Origin: Acidobacteriota bacterium
GTDB taxonomy: Bacteria; Acidobacteriota; Blastocatellia; Pyrinomonadales; Pyrinomonadaceae
Assembly: GCA_016703965.1 (NCBI GenBank)
Contig: JADJBB010000004.1
Span: 62,001-126,000, forward strand
Reading direction: 5' to 3'
DNA: 64,000 bases
Position 1 is the stretch's first letter. Each line of letters begins with the position of its first letter. Positions 9,674 to 18,890 of this stretch are shown here, in pieces. The position numbers were made by a program, and so were the translations under genes. A model generated the notes under the pieces. That model ran no database searches. It had not been told where the DNA came from and saw only the letters and a program-made list of their open reading frames with translations.

Positions 9674-12600
9674 ATGAAATTTATTTTTACTGAAGTGCCC
9701 GCCAGGGCCGCAAAGCTGGCAATGTTCCTGATAGTGCTGATGAGCCTCGCGGGCGCTGCGATCGCACAGTCACAAGCCGCAGCAGCCGACCTTAGCGGCA
9801 CGGTAACGGACCCGACTGGAGCCGTTGTCGCAGGAGCAACCGTTTCCGCAAAAGGTGTCGGAACCGGCATAAACCGCACGGTTACCAGCGATGCCGAGGG
9901 GAATTTCAAATTCATCAGCCTGCCTCCGGGCGACTATGAAGTCACCGCTGATGCTAAGAATTTCAAGAAGAGCGTTCTCTCGGGCATCAAACTCACCGTC
10001 GGCCAGACCGCTCAGCTTACTATCAAGCTCGAGATTGGTGCTGAAGGCGCCGTTGTCAACGTAACGGGCGACGATGTTCAGCTCATCGAAACAACCAAAA
10101 CGAACATCTCAACCACGATCGAGCAGGTCCGCATCAATAGCCTGCCGATCAACGAAAGAAGTGCGACCGGATTTGCCTTGACAATATCGACCGTTGGACG
10201 TGACAACGGTCGACCGGTGGGCCCTGCACCTACATCAGGACTCAACATCGGCGGCCAGCGTGGACGTTCGACTCTCGTTCAGGTGGATGGAGCGGATTTT
10301 ACCGATAACTCGATCAATGCCGCCCGCTCGACCGTTTCGCAGGAAGCTGTGCAGGAATATCAGGTGACGACCAACTCGTACATGCCGGAATTCGGCCGTG
10401 CGACCGGCGGTATAGTTAACGTCGTGACCAAGCGTGGTACGGACAACTTCAACGGAAATATGTTCGGCTTCATTCGCCACAAGAGTATTCAGTCGCGAAA
10501 CGCCTTCGCTCCGATCATTGACGGTGACCCCAACAAAAAACCCGGCTATACCCGTGCCCAGTACGGTATGACCCTCGGCGGACCGATCAAAAAAGACAAA
10601 ACATTCTTTTTCGGCTCGTTCGAACAGCGTCGTCGTCAGGAATCAGGATTTTTTACCGGTGACATCATCGGCGGAGCAACGTCGAGCGTTACGATCCCGG
10701 TAATCGCGGGCCTCAATCCGACCGCCCGTACCTTTACCGGTTTGACGGCCGCTCAGGCAACTTATGTAAACACTCTGCTCGGTGCAGGAACCGCCGCAGC
10801 CGTATGTACGGCTCGTACCTATGCTTTCTTTGCATCCAGCGGCACACAGACGGCACTGAACGGCACGAATACGCTGTTCAGCCCGAATGACGGCAGCGGC
10901 TGCCCGGCGATATCACCGATCCTGCCGAGCGCAAGCCCGATCGGCCCGCGATTCATTCTTTCCGGAGCTCCGGTTCCGCTGACGCGTCGTTCGGATGGCC
11001 AATATGTTGCGTTCCGTCCGCTCAATGAGCTCGCACGAATTTACCCGATCGCGGACGCTACTACATACTTTTCGTTCCGCGTGGATCATACATTCAACTC
11101 GAATAATCAATTCAGTGTTCGATTTGGTTACAACCCAAGCAAAATCAACGGTATCCAGGACGAATCGCAGAACCAGACACTGGGCCAGAACGATTATTCA
11201 CGAACGGGCATCCAGGACCTGAAAGATACGTCCTTCGGCACGTCGCTCACGAGCATTCTGCCGCGTAATATGGTCAACGAGATCTATTACAACTTCGGCC
11301 GCCGCAAAGCGAAATTTGATTCGCAGGTTCCGAGCGTTGCTCACCAGATCGCAGGTACCGGCTTTATCGGATCGAATCCATTCTCGCCGGTCGACCGCCT
11401 TGAGAATCGCCACCAGCTTCGCGACAATTTGAGCTGGGTCAAGGGCGATCATACGATGAAATTCGGCGTCGACCTTAACTCGGTCAGCGGAAACGCAAGC
11501 TTTGAGTTGAACTTCCCTGCCCTTTTCAATTTCAGCCAGCAGTCCTGCAGTTCACTTATCACTGGCTGCACGGGTCCGGCTTTCACGGCGATCCAGACCT
11601 ATGGACTGGGCTTCCCGAGCGTTTTCATTCAGGGCTTTGGCGAACCGAACAGTACGCTCAAAAATAAGCCAATTGCCTTCTTTGGACAGGACACCTGGAA
11701 GATCAACAAACGCTTCACGCTTAACTTTGGCGTCCGTTACGACTATGAGTTTACTGAAGAGTTTGCCCCTTCATCCTTCCGCGACCCGCTGACGGGTATT
11801 ACGTTGAGCGCATCGGACGTGCAAACCGCCCAGGATGCGTTGAACGTTACGCAGGGCTTCCCGCGTGATAAAAACAACATTGCTCCGCGACTCGGTTTTG
11901 CATGGGATCTAGCCGGCGACGGTAAAACAGTGATAAGAGCAGCGGTTGGACGCTTCTTCGATCACCCGCTTCTCGTTGTTTCTTTCAACTCGAATATCGC
12001 TGACGGCTCACAGCAGCAGCAGGCGACCCTTTTGCCGATCGGCGGCCCTTCGCCAACTGGTCTGTTCAATGCCTTCCAGGTTTTCCATGGAACTATCTGC
12101 GGTGTTGGCGGTTCAAGCTCGGCTATCTGCGGATCAGCAGTAACGCCGGGGATCGCGGCAAGCTCGCAGTATCAGTTTGGATACCAGCGGTTCAATTCGG
12201 CTAACTTCACCGGTTTCGGCCCGATCCTTCCGTTCACGCTGCACGTTTCGAAGGATTTCCAATATCCGGATGCCATGCAGGCAAACCTGTCGGTCGAACG
12301 CATGATCGGTAAGAACATGTCGCTCTCGGCCAGCTATATCGCGGTAAACGCAAAACATCTCGGCCACCCGCAAGATGTCAACACGGTAAATCTGACGTCT
12401 CTTGTAGACAACTTCAGGCGCTACACCGCAAATAACCCACAAGCATGCGGAGCAGTAGCCTGCGGCCCCACAGGACGTGCCCCGACAAGCCTCAGCGAAG
12501 CCGCGTTCTTCTCGATGCCGACAACCAGCAATGCACTTTACACGGTGGTGGTACCGGGCTTCATCGCTGTGAACAACACGACCGGGCAAAAAATAGTCAG

Positions 12601-13477
12601 CCCGATCGCTGCTGATTTCTTCCGTAAACTTGGACCTAACTACTTCTTCGTGCAGGCTCTTACCGGCCTCAATAAGACAACCTTTGACTCATTGTTATCC
12701 GGCACCTTACGTGCACCCGGCCCGATCAACCCGTATGCGGATGTGAACGCACAGATGTCGGACGGTAACTCGTACTACAACGCCTTGAACCTCGAACTGA
12801 AAAAACGCTTCTCAAACAGCGTTCAGTTCTTTGCGACCTATACTTGGTCACATTCGATCGATGATTCGTCTGACCTTCAGACGCTTCTGAAACCACAGGA
12901 CAACCTGAACTTCCGTGCTGAAAAATCGGATTCGTTGTTTGACCAGCGACACCGTTTCGTTTTCAGCGGCGTGCTCGGCTCGCCGGATTCCTGGAAATCA
13001 GGCAGCGGACTGCAGAAGTTCATGTCCGGATTCACTTTCTCTCCGATCGTTGAGATCAGCTCGGGCCGTCCGTTCAACATTCTTGCAGTTGGCGATAACA
13101 ATGGTGACTTCCAGAGCACGAATGAACGTCCTTCGGTTCGCTCGGATGGATCGCTCTGTGCTACCGGCGTCGATACGAACTGCTTCCAGGGGATCTTCCC
13201 ACTGAGTGGCAATCTGGGACGTAATATGGGTATGACCCATAGTTATGTCTCGCTTGATGCTCGTCTTACTCGCCGGATCGACATTGGTGAGAGGTTCAAG
13301 ATCGACCTGATCGCCGAAGGCTTTAATCTTTTCAACCGATTCAACGAAGCCGCCGGCAATCCGTTCTATCAGGTTGTGAACTCATTCGGCCAGCGGTCAG
13401 GCGGCAAGTACTACAGCCAGCCAACGTCGGCATTTGATCCGAGACAGTTCCAGTTTGGTGCCAAGATCACCTTCTAA
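9674..13477 (+). CDS. TonB-dependent outer-membrane receptor with carboxypeptidase-regulatory-like domain
   Basis: 1267 residues from the ATG at 9674, chosen for its Shine-Dalgarno (aaggag) and signal peptide ending AAIAQS. Order: signal peptide (about 1-32), carboxypeptidase regulatory-like/Cna-B beta-sandwich (LSGTVTDPTGAVVAGATV to LKLEIG, about 35-125), plug domain with LPINERS and VVTKRGTDNFNG (about 130-270), then a large beta-barrel ending in the aromatic FQFGAKITF, whose terminal Phe suits BAM-mediated assembly. This is the Oar-like TonB-dependent transporter class abundant in Acidobacteriota. It should import a large ligand (glycan, peptide or siderophore) powered by TonB-ExbBD. No obvious TonB box is visible. 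It stands alone, followed by a strong terminator, with its own regulatory leader. The ligand is unknown. Confidence 0.92.
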   Translation: MKFIFTEVPARAAKLAMFLIVLMSLAGAAIAQSQAAAADLSGTVTDPTGAVVAGATVSAKGVGTGINRTVTSDAEGNFKFISLPPGDYEVTADAKNFKKSVLSGIKLTVGQTAQLTIKLEIGAEGAVVNVTGDDVQLIETTKTNISTTIEQVRINSLPINERSATGFALTISTVGRDNGRPVGPAPTSGLNIGGQRGRSTLVQVDGADFTDNSINAARSTVSQEAVQEYQVTTNSYMPEFGRATGGIVNVVTKRGTDNFNGNMFGFIRHKSIQSRNAFAPIIDGDPNKKPGYTRAQYGMTLGGPIKKDKTFFFGSFEQRRRQESGFFTGDIIGGATSSVTIPVIAGLNPTARTFTGLTAAQATYVNTLLGAGTAAAVCTARTYAFFASSGTQTALNGTNTLFSPNDGSGCPAISPILPSASPIGPRFILSGAPVPLTRRSDGQYVAFRPLNELARIYPIADATTYFSFRVDHTFNSNNQFSVRFGYNPSKINGIQDESQNQTLGQNDYSRTGIQDLKDTSFGTSLTSILPRNMVNEIYYNFGRRKAKFDSQVPSVAHQIAGTGFIGSNPFSPVDRLENRHQLRDNLSWVKGDHTMKFGVDLNSVSGNASFELNFPALFNFSQQSCSSLITGCTGPAFTAIQTYGLGFPSVFIQGFGEPNSTLKNKPIAFFGQDTWKINKRFTLNFGVRYDYEFTEEFAPSSFRDPLTGITLSASDVQTAQDALNVTQGFPRDKNNIAPRLGFAWDLAGDGKTVIRAAVGRFFDHPLLVVSFNSNIADGSQQQQATLLPIGGPSPTGLFNAFQVFHGTICGVGGSSSAICGSAVTPGIAASSQYQFGYQRFNSANFTGFGPILPFTLHVSKDFQYPDAMQANLSVERMIGKNMSLSASYIAVNAKHLGHPQDVNTVNLTSLVDNFRRYTANNPQACGAVACGPTGRAPTSLSEAAFFSMPTTSNALYTVVVPGFIAVNNTTGQKIVSPIAADFFRKLGPNYFFVQALTGLNKTTFDSLLSGTLRAPGPINPYADVNAQMSDGNSYYNALNLELKKRFSNSVQFFATYTWSHSIDDSSDLQTLLKPQDNLNFRAEKSDSLFDQRHRFVFSGVLGSPDSWKSGSGLQKFMSGFTFSPIVEISSGRPFNILAVGDNNGDFQSTNERPSVRSDGSLCATGVDTNCFQGIFPLSGNLGRNMGMTHSYVSLDARLTRRIDIGERFKIDLIAEGFNLFNRFNEAAGNPFYQVVNSFGQRSGGKYYSQPTSAFDPRQFQFGAKITF

Positions 13478-13500
13478 GGCTATCCTGGAACACGTAACTA

Positions 13501-13532
13501 AAGCCGGATGGTTTAGCCATCCGGCTTTTTTA
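13501..13532 (+). terminator. Intrinsic terminator after the receptor gene
   Basis: A perfect 11-bp stem (13501-13511 with 13517-13527), a 5-nt loop and a T-run at 13526-13531. It is a textbook rho-independent terminator between the receptor and queG. Confidence 0.95.
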
Positions 13533-13547
13533 TTGGATAATGTATCG

Positions 13548-14471
13548 ATGTCGTCGCTCTCGCAGAATATAAAACAGAAGGCCGCATTGATCGGATTTTC
13601 CGGGGTTGGGATCGTCCGGGCCGACGCGCTGGATGACGAAGCAAAGCATTTCCGCGAATGGCTCGCGAATGGCTATCACGGCACGATGGCATGGCTCGAA
13701 CGCGAACCTGAGAAGCGCAGCGACCCGCGGATTCTTTTTCCCGGGGCCAGATCCGTCATCGTCCTGATGCTGAATTACTACACTGATCACGAACATGCCG
13801 ATGACCCCGAACGCGGTAAGATCTCCCGTTACGCTTGGGGCGACGATTACCACGATGTGATGCGGGAAAAGTTAAACGAGCTTCTCGTCTGGATAAAAAC
13901 CGAAGTTCCCGAAGCCGAAGGTAAGGTATGCGTCGACACAGCTCCGATGATGGATAAGGCTTGGGCCGTCCGTGCCGGACTCGGTTGGCTTGGAAAACAT
14001 TCAAATCTGATCACGACAGAAGTCGGCTCCTGGGTATTCATAGGCGAGATCATTCTTAACGTCGAGCTCGAATACGATTCCGAGGTCGTCGCGGATCACT
14101 GCGGCAGTTGCAGCGCCTGCCTCGACGCGTGTCCGACAAATGCGATCGTCGAGCCGTATGTGGTCGATGCCCGCAAATGCATTTCGTACGCAACGATCGA
14201 ACTCCGCGACGAAAATTTGCCCGCAGAAATATCAGAAAATCTCGAAGGCTGGTTCTACGGTTGCGACATCTGTCAGGACGTGTGCCCGTGGAATCGTTTC
14301 GAGAAGGCAACCGAAGAAACCCGGTTCGAACCACGAAAGGGCGAGAGTTCGTTGAATATTGACGGTATCATCTCTATGACAAACGACGAATATATCGAAA
14401 GATTTCGCCGCTCGGCTATAAAACGGGCGAAAATCGGCGGTCTCAAGCGTAATGCAAGCGCTCTAAAATAG
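13548..14471 (+). CDS. queG: Epoxyqueuosine reductase QueG
   Basis: QueG reduces epoxyqueuosine to queuosine in tRNA, the last step of queuosine synthesis, using cobalamin and two [4Fe-4S] clusters. 307 residues from the ATG at 13548; the frame is open upstream to 13434, but that would overlap the receptor gene and cross its terminator. Visible motifs are the N-terminal DUF1730 segment (GYHGTMAWLE, PGARSVIVL), VDTAPMMDKAWAVRAGLGWLG, and the ferredoxin clusters CGSCSACLDACPT and CDICQDVCPW. The C-terminal HEAT-repeat extension of longer homologues is absent, as in many bacterial QueG proteins. Other queuosine genes are not nearby. Confidence 0.93.
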   Translation: MSSLSQNIKQKAALIGFSGVGIVRADALDDEAKHFREWLANGYHGTMAWLEREPEKRSDPRILFPGARSVIVLMLNYYTDHEHADDPERGKISRYAWGDDYHDVMREKLNELLVWIKTEVPEAEGKVCVDTAPMMDKAWAVRAGLGWLGKHSNLITTEVGSWVFIGEIILNVELEYDSEVVADHCGSCSACLDACPTNAIVEPYVVDARKCISYATIELRDENLPAEISENLEGWFYGCDICQDVCPWNRFEKATEETRFEPRKGESSLNIDGIISMTNDEYIERFRRSAIKRAKIGGLKRNASALK

Positions 14472-14492
14472 TACGTTCTAGTGATAGACAAA

Positions 14493-15146
14493 ATGAGATC
14501 AAACAAGTCATATCTGGTAACAATATTATTGAGTACGGTATCGACTCTCCTTCTGATCGGCAACGGCACCGCTCAGAGTTCGCCATCGGCCGCTGCGGCT
14601 AAGGAGTATAAACGTCTTGTGAATCTGCAGACAGCCTTGGTTAAGATCCCGATGGCTAGGCAGGACAAGGAGCCACACCGGTCTTTTCTCAAACGGAACG
14701 ACAGAGACATCGTTTACAGCGATCCTGCGGGTGAATGGTATGTCCGCTCAAGGCGATTTTGGGATCTTGCTGCCAAGTATCGCGAACTTCCCATCGCAGA
14801 CAAGATCGCGTGGAGCGCTGCGGAGAATCAACTGCCGGGCGAATGTGAGGGCTATGTCCCGTGTTACCTCTCGGTGATCCGAATCACCTATGGCGAGTAT
14901 CTGACACGCTTTCCTAAAGGAGCGTACAGAAAACGCGCGATGCAGGAAATGACAATTTCTTTTACCCGCATTGCTGATGATGCCGCTTCTACTAAAAGAA
15001 ACTACGACGGGCCGACCGAAAGCGGCGACCAGGCAGAATTTCTAAAAGCAGTTCGCGAACTTCGGAACATCCTCACCAAGGTTCCCAAACCTGATGCCGC
15101 AAAAGCTCTTTCTAAGCTAAAGCTGCTCGAAGGCTCTTACAGATAG
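14493..15146 (+). CDS. Secreted protein of unknown function
   Basis: 217 residues from the ATG at 14493, with an in-frame GTG at 14481 as an alternative start. Neither has a clear Shine-Dalgarno. A signal peptide (SYLVTILLSTVSTLLLIG, cleaved near TAQ-SS) implies export. The mature part is mostly helical and charged, with two cysteines (PGECEGYVPCYL) that could form a disulfide, and a TPR-like pattern in GEYLTRFPKGAYRKRAMQEM. I do not recognise a family. It sits 21 bp after queG and 34 bp before moaA, so co-transcription is possible, but the job is unknown. Confidence 0.7.
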   Translation: MRSNKSYLVTILLSTVSTLLLIGNGTAQSSPSAAAAKEYKRLVNLQTALVKIPMARQDKEPHRSFLKRNDRDIVYSDPAGEWYVRSRRFWDLAAKYRELPIADKIAWSAAENQLPGECEGYVPCYLSVIRITYGEYLTRFPKGAYRKRAMQEMTISFTRIADDAASTKRNYDGPTESGDQAEFLKAVRELRNILTKVPKPDAAKALSKLKLLEGSYR

Positions 15147-15180
15147 CCCGAAAACGCGGAGTTTCTTGTATCATTAGATA

Positions 15181-16170
15181 ATGCTACGCGATGCTCACAA
15201 CCGGACAATCCGTGATCTGCGAATATCGCTGACCGATCGCTGTAATTTCCGCTGTTTCTACTGCCTGCCCAACGGCGAGCCGCCGCTCGCCCGAAAAGAC
15301 ACGATCCTGACATTCGAGGAGATCGCCTATCTCGCTGACATCTTTGTCGGACTCGGCATCGAGAAGATCCGTCTGACGGGCGGTGAGCCCTTGATCAGAA
15401 AAGACGTTCCGAAACTCGTCGAAAAGCTCGCAACCCTAAAACCACGGCTTCATGATCTCGCTCTGACCACCAACGGCTTCGATTTCCCGCGTCACGCAAA
15501 ATCTCTAAAAGACGCCGGCCTCGACCGCGTCACGCTCAGCCTTGACAGCCTCGACCGCGAGAAATTTGTCGACATCACCGGCGTAGATGCCCTCGACAAA
15601 GTCTACGCATCGATCGAAGCGGCAAAAGAATTTGGTTTTGAGCCGGTGAAGGTCAATGCATGTATCGTTCGCGGCCGTAACGATGACGAGCTGGTCGATT
15701 TCGCCCGATTCGCCCGCGAGACCGATGTGAGTTTCAGATTTATCGAGTTCATGCCGCTCGACAGCGGTCACGAATGGAGCCGCGAGATGGTGGTTTCGGG
15801 CAAGGAAATTCATGCCGCCATTAACGACGCCTATCCGCTCAAACTAAAGGAAACCTCACGCGGCAGCGAAACGTCGTGGAAATACTCATTTGCCGACGGT
15901 TCACCCGGCGAGATCGGCATCATCGCTCCGGTCACCGAAATGTTCTGCGGCGCCTGCTCCCGCATCCGCCTAACCGCCGACGGCCAGATCCGCACGTGTC
16001 TGTTTTCAACGACCGAGCACAACCTACGTGATTTACTCCGCAGCGGAGCCAGCCGCGAAGAGATAGTCCAGTTCATCGAGGACGTCGTCATGAAAAAAGA
16101 ACCGCGTCACTACATCAATGACGCGGAGTTCAAGCCTGCGAGTAGGACGATGAGTTTTATCGGGGGCTAG
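15181..16170 (+). CDS. moaA: GTP 3',8-cyclase MoaA
   Basis: A radical-SAM enzyme that converts GTP to 3',8-cyclo-7,8-dihydro-GTP, the first step of molybdenum cofactor synthesis, in the cytoplasm. 329 residues, the normal length. The radical-SAM motif CNFRCFYC is near residue 21, LTGGEPLIR follows (about 66-74), and the second [4Fe-4S] site CGACSRIRLTADGQIRTC (CxxC-N13-C) is at about 258-275. The protein ends in the conserved GG needed for activity. moaC and other moa/moe genes are not in the window. It is convergent with xylH-like, 2 bp apart. Confidence 0.97.
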   Translation: MLRDAHNRTIRDLRISLTDRCNFRCFYCLPNGEPPLARKDTILTFEEIAYLADIFVGLGIEKIRLTGGEPLIRKDVPKLVEKLATLKPRLHDLALTTNGFDFPRHAKSLKDAGLDRVTLSLDSLDREKFVDITGVDALDKVYASIEAAKEFGFEPVKVNACIVRGRNDDELVDFARFARETDVSFRFIEFMPLDSGHEWSREMVVSGKEIHAAINDAYPLKLKETSRGSETSWKYSFADGSPGEIGIIAPVTEMFCGACSRIRLTADGQIRTCLFSTTEHNLRDLLRSGASREEIVQFIEDVVMKKEPRHYINDAEFKPASRTMSFIGG

Positions 16171-16172
16171 CC

Positions 16173-17315
16173 TTAGCTTTGTTTCCTTCCCATCATATCT
16201 AGCCCAACTGCCGCGACGAGGATCGAGCCCTTGATGATGTCCTGCATAAAATCGCGGACATTGAGCAGGGACATTCCGTTGTCGAGGCTCGCCATGATCA
16301 ATGCTCCGAGGCAGGCTCCGAAGATGGTGCCGCGGCCGCCCATCAGGCTCGCTCCGCCGATGACGCAGGCGGCGATGGCGTCGAGTTCCTTGAGAACGCC
16401 GGCGTCCGGTGCGGCACTGCCAACGCGGGCCGTGAAGATGAGCGAAGCAACGCCGGTTAAAGCCCCGAGAAGAGCGTAGACCTTCAAGATATTGCGTTTG
16501 TTATTGATGCCGGAGAGCCGGGCTGCATCCGCGTTTCCGCCGATCGCATAGAGATAGCGGCCAAATGTCGTGGAGTTTGTTAGGAACGCTCCAAAAAGAG
16601 CGACGATGACCAGGATCAAGACCGGGATCGGTACGCCTTGATAAGCGTTCATCACGATAATGAACGCGATGATGCCGCCGATCGGAATGATCGATTTGAG
16701 TAATTCGCCAGTGTAATTAGCTTCGCCGAGCCCGTAATCTTTGACCGAGCGGGCATTTCGATAGGCCATGAATAGGACAAATGCAATGGCCACTGCTGCG
16801 AGAATCCAGCCGAAGGTCATCGGCAGATTTTCATTGCCTATCGCCTTAAAAGTCTCGTTCGATATCGGAATAGTGTTCCCGCCGAGCAGCCATTTCACCG
16901 CTCCCCGCCACGCTAAGAGGCCTCCGAGCGTGACAATAAAAGCCGGAATATTCAGGTACGCCGTCAAGGCTCCGTGAAAGATCCCGATCGCAACACCAAC
17001 GGTTATCGACGCAATGATCGCTACCGGCAGTCCGTATTCCATTACCGTCACAGCGTAGGCCGCGATGCCGCCGGCGAAGCCAAGCACCGAACCGACCGAT
17101 AGATCGATGTTCCCCGAAACGATCAGCATGAGCATGCCGACCGCGAGTATCGCGGTAACAGACATCTGCGTCATCAGGTTTGAAAGATTCCTCGGCGTAA
17201 GAAAGATCGAGTCGGTCGCATAGTGAAAATACGCCCAGATCATGCCGAGAACGGCGATCATTATGTACGCTCTGAGCGTGGTAGCATTAAATCGTGAAGT
17301 TTTCGGTTCGTCCAT
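16173..17315 (-). CDS. xylH: Sugar ABC transporter permease (XylH-like)
   Basis: 380-residue inner-membrane permease of the ribose/xylose (BPD_transp_2) class with about ten hydrophobic segments. Diagnostic stretches are GMLMLIVSGNIDLSVGSVLG, FIVTLGGLLAWRG, YAIGGNADAARLSGI and AACVIGGASLMGGRGT, all typical of XylH/RbsC. It would form the channel with the ATPase encoded 5 bp upstream. It is the last gene of the minus-strand run from the receptor at 26897 through the GH3 fusion. No periplasmic sugar-binding protein (XylF/RbsB-like) is encoded in the run or elsewhere in the window. The name is by family and the sugar is not proven. Confidence 0.9.
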   Translation of the reverse strand: MDEPKTSRFNATTLRAYIMIAVLGMIWAYFHYATDSIFLTPRNLSNLMTQMSVTAILAVGMLMLIVSGNIDLSVGSVLGFAGGIAAYAVTVMEYGLPVAIIASITVGVAIGIFHGALTAYLNIPAFIVTLGGLLAWRGAVKWLLGGNTIPISNETFKAIGNENLPMTFGWILAAVAIAFVLFMAYRNARSVKDYGLGEANYTGELLKSIIPIGGIIAFIIVMNAYQGVPIPVLILVIVALFGAFLTNSTTFGRYLYAIGGNADAARLSGINNKRNILKVYALLGALTGVASLIFTARVGSAAPDAGVLKELDAIAACVIGGASLMGGRGTIFGACLGALIMASLDNGMSLLNVRDFMQDIIKGSILVAAVGLDMMGRKQS

Positions 17316-17320
17316 TTTGT

Positions 17321-18832
17321 TTAATGATTGCCGGTCGCTGCCGCCATAACTTTTTCAGGAGTCGCTTCGTCGCGGGTAAATTCGCCGGTCACTTTGCCCT
17401 CATGCAGCACGATCACGCGATCGGATAGGCCGAGCACCTCGGGAAGTTCCGACGAGACGAGTACGATCGCGAGACCGGTTTTGGCGAGCTTATTGATCTC
17501 AGCGTAGATTTCCTGTTTCGCTCCGACATCAATGCCGCGGGTTGGCTCGTCGAGGAAAAGCACCTTCGGATTGGTCAGGAGCCATTTGCCGAGCACGACC
17601 TTTTGCTGATTGCCGCCCGAGAGTGTGCCAGTGACGGTAAGCGGTGAATTCGCTTTGATATGCAGCGACTGCATAGGGCCTTTCGCCGCCTTGGTTTCGC
17701 GGGTTCGGTTCGTTACAAATTTGCCTGAGATCGACCGCAGCCCCGCGAGCGTCATGTTATCGAGAATTGTCTGGTCGAGGATCAGGCCGAAACGTTTGCG
17801 ATCCTCGGTAACAAACCCGACGCCTTTCGCGATCGCATCGCCCGGCGAATCGATCGTACTCGGTTTACCCTCGATCTCGATCTCACGGCTGAGCTGTCCC
17901 TGCCACGCTCCGAAGATCGACATCAGCAGCTCAGTTCGTCCTGCTCCCATCAGCCCCGCGATGCCGAGAACCTCGCCCTTTCGAACGTGGAAGGAAACGC
18001 CGTCAACCAACTTCTTGCCCGGAATATCTGGCGAATAAGTTGTCAAATTCTTGATACTGAGCGCAACCTCACCGTAATTGTGATCAGGCGTCGGAAAAAT
18101 ATCCCCGACCTCACGCCCGACCATCGCCGCGATGACGCCATTCTTGTCGATCTCAGCCGCGGTATGCGTCGAGACGGTCTTGCCATCGCGCAAGACCGTG
18201 ATCCGGTCGCTCATTTCAAATACTTCATCGAGCTTGTGCGAAATGTAGATCATTCCGACGCCGCGAGCTAGCAGGTCTCTGAGAATACCGAAGAGCGTTT
18301 TTACTTCCGACTCGGTCAATGCTGCGGTCGGTTCATCGAGCACTAAGATCTTGGCGTCCTGCGACAAAGCTTTCGCGATCTCGACAAGCTGCTGCTGGCC
18401 AATGCCGAGACTCCCGACCTTTACCCGCGGATCGATCGGAAGCCGCAGCTCGCGGAGCAGATTTGAGGCTTTGTGATAAAGTTCGGACCAATTGATAACG
18501 CCGAATCGTGACGGTTCCTTGCCCAGAAAGATGTTCTCGCCGACCGTTAATTCTTTAACGAGCGAGAGTTCCTGAAAGATGATCGCGATGCCCGCCGCTT
18601 CCGAATCGCGGATCCCTTTGAAATGCCGCGGCTGATCCTCAACCAGAATATCGCCCTCGAACGTGCCCTCCGGATAAACACCCGATAGAACTTTCATCAG
18701 CGTTGATTTTCCCGCACCGTTCTCGCCAACGAGCGAGTGAAATCCCCCGGCCTCAAGCGTAAAACTCACGCCATCGAGCGCACGGACACCCGGGAATTCC
18801 TTGACGATGTTTTTCATCTCAAGCAGCGGCAT
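17321..18832 (-). CDS. xylG: Sugar ABC transporter ATP-binding protein (XylG-like, two ABC domains)
   Basis: 503 residues with two fused ABC domains, the arrangement of XylG/RbsA/MglA importers. The first has Walker A GENGAGKST, signature LGIGQQQLVEIAKAL and Walker B ILVLDEPTAAL. The second has the degenerate Walker A GLMGAGRTEL, signature LSGGNQQKVVLGKWL and LFLDEPTRGIDVG. A degenerate second site is normal for this class. It powers uptake of a monosaccharide through the XylH-like permease. It begins 58 bp after the GH3 fusion gene, so it is probably in the same transcript, linking extracellular glucan breakdown to sugar import. Confidence 0.92.
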   Translation of the reverse strand: MPLLEMKNIVKEFPGVRALDGVSFTLEAGGFHSLVGENGAGKSTLMKVLSGVYPEGTFEGDILVEDQPRHFKGIRDSEAAGIAIIFQELSLVKELTVGENIFLGKEPSRFGVINWSELYHKASNLLRELRLPIDPRVKVGSLGIGQQQLVEIAKALSQDAKILVLDEPTAALTESEVKTLFGILRDLLARGVGMIYISHKLDEVFEMSDRITVLRDGKTVSTHTAAEIDKNGVIAAMVGREVGDIFPTPDHNYGEVALSIKNLTTYSPDIPGKKLVDGVSFHVRKGEVLGIAGLMGAGRTELLMSIFGAWQGQLSREIEIEGKPSTIDSPGDAIAKGVGFVTEDRKRFGLILDQTILDNMTLAGLRSISGKFVTNRTRETKAAKGPMQSLHIKANSPLTVTGTLSGGNQQKVVLGKWLLTNPKVLFLDEPTRGIDVGAKQEIYAEINKLAKTGLAIVLVSSELPEVLGLSDRVIVLHEGKVTGEFTRDEATPEKVMAAATGNH

Positions 18833-18890
18833 AATTATCGTTTCTCGTCTAAAAAAAGCTTGTGGTGACTATAATTTAGCACATTTATGG

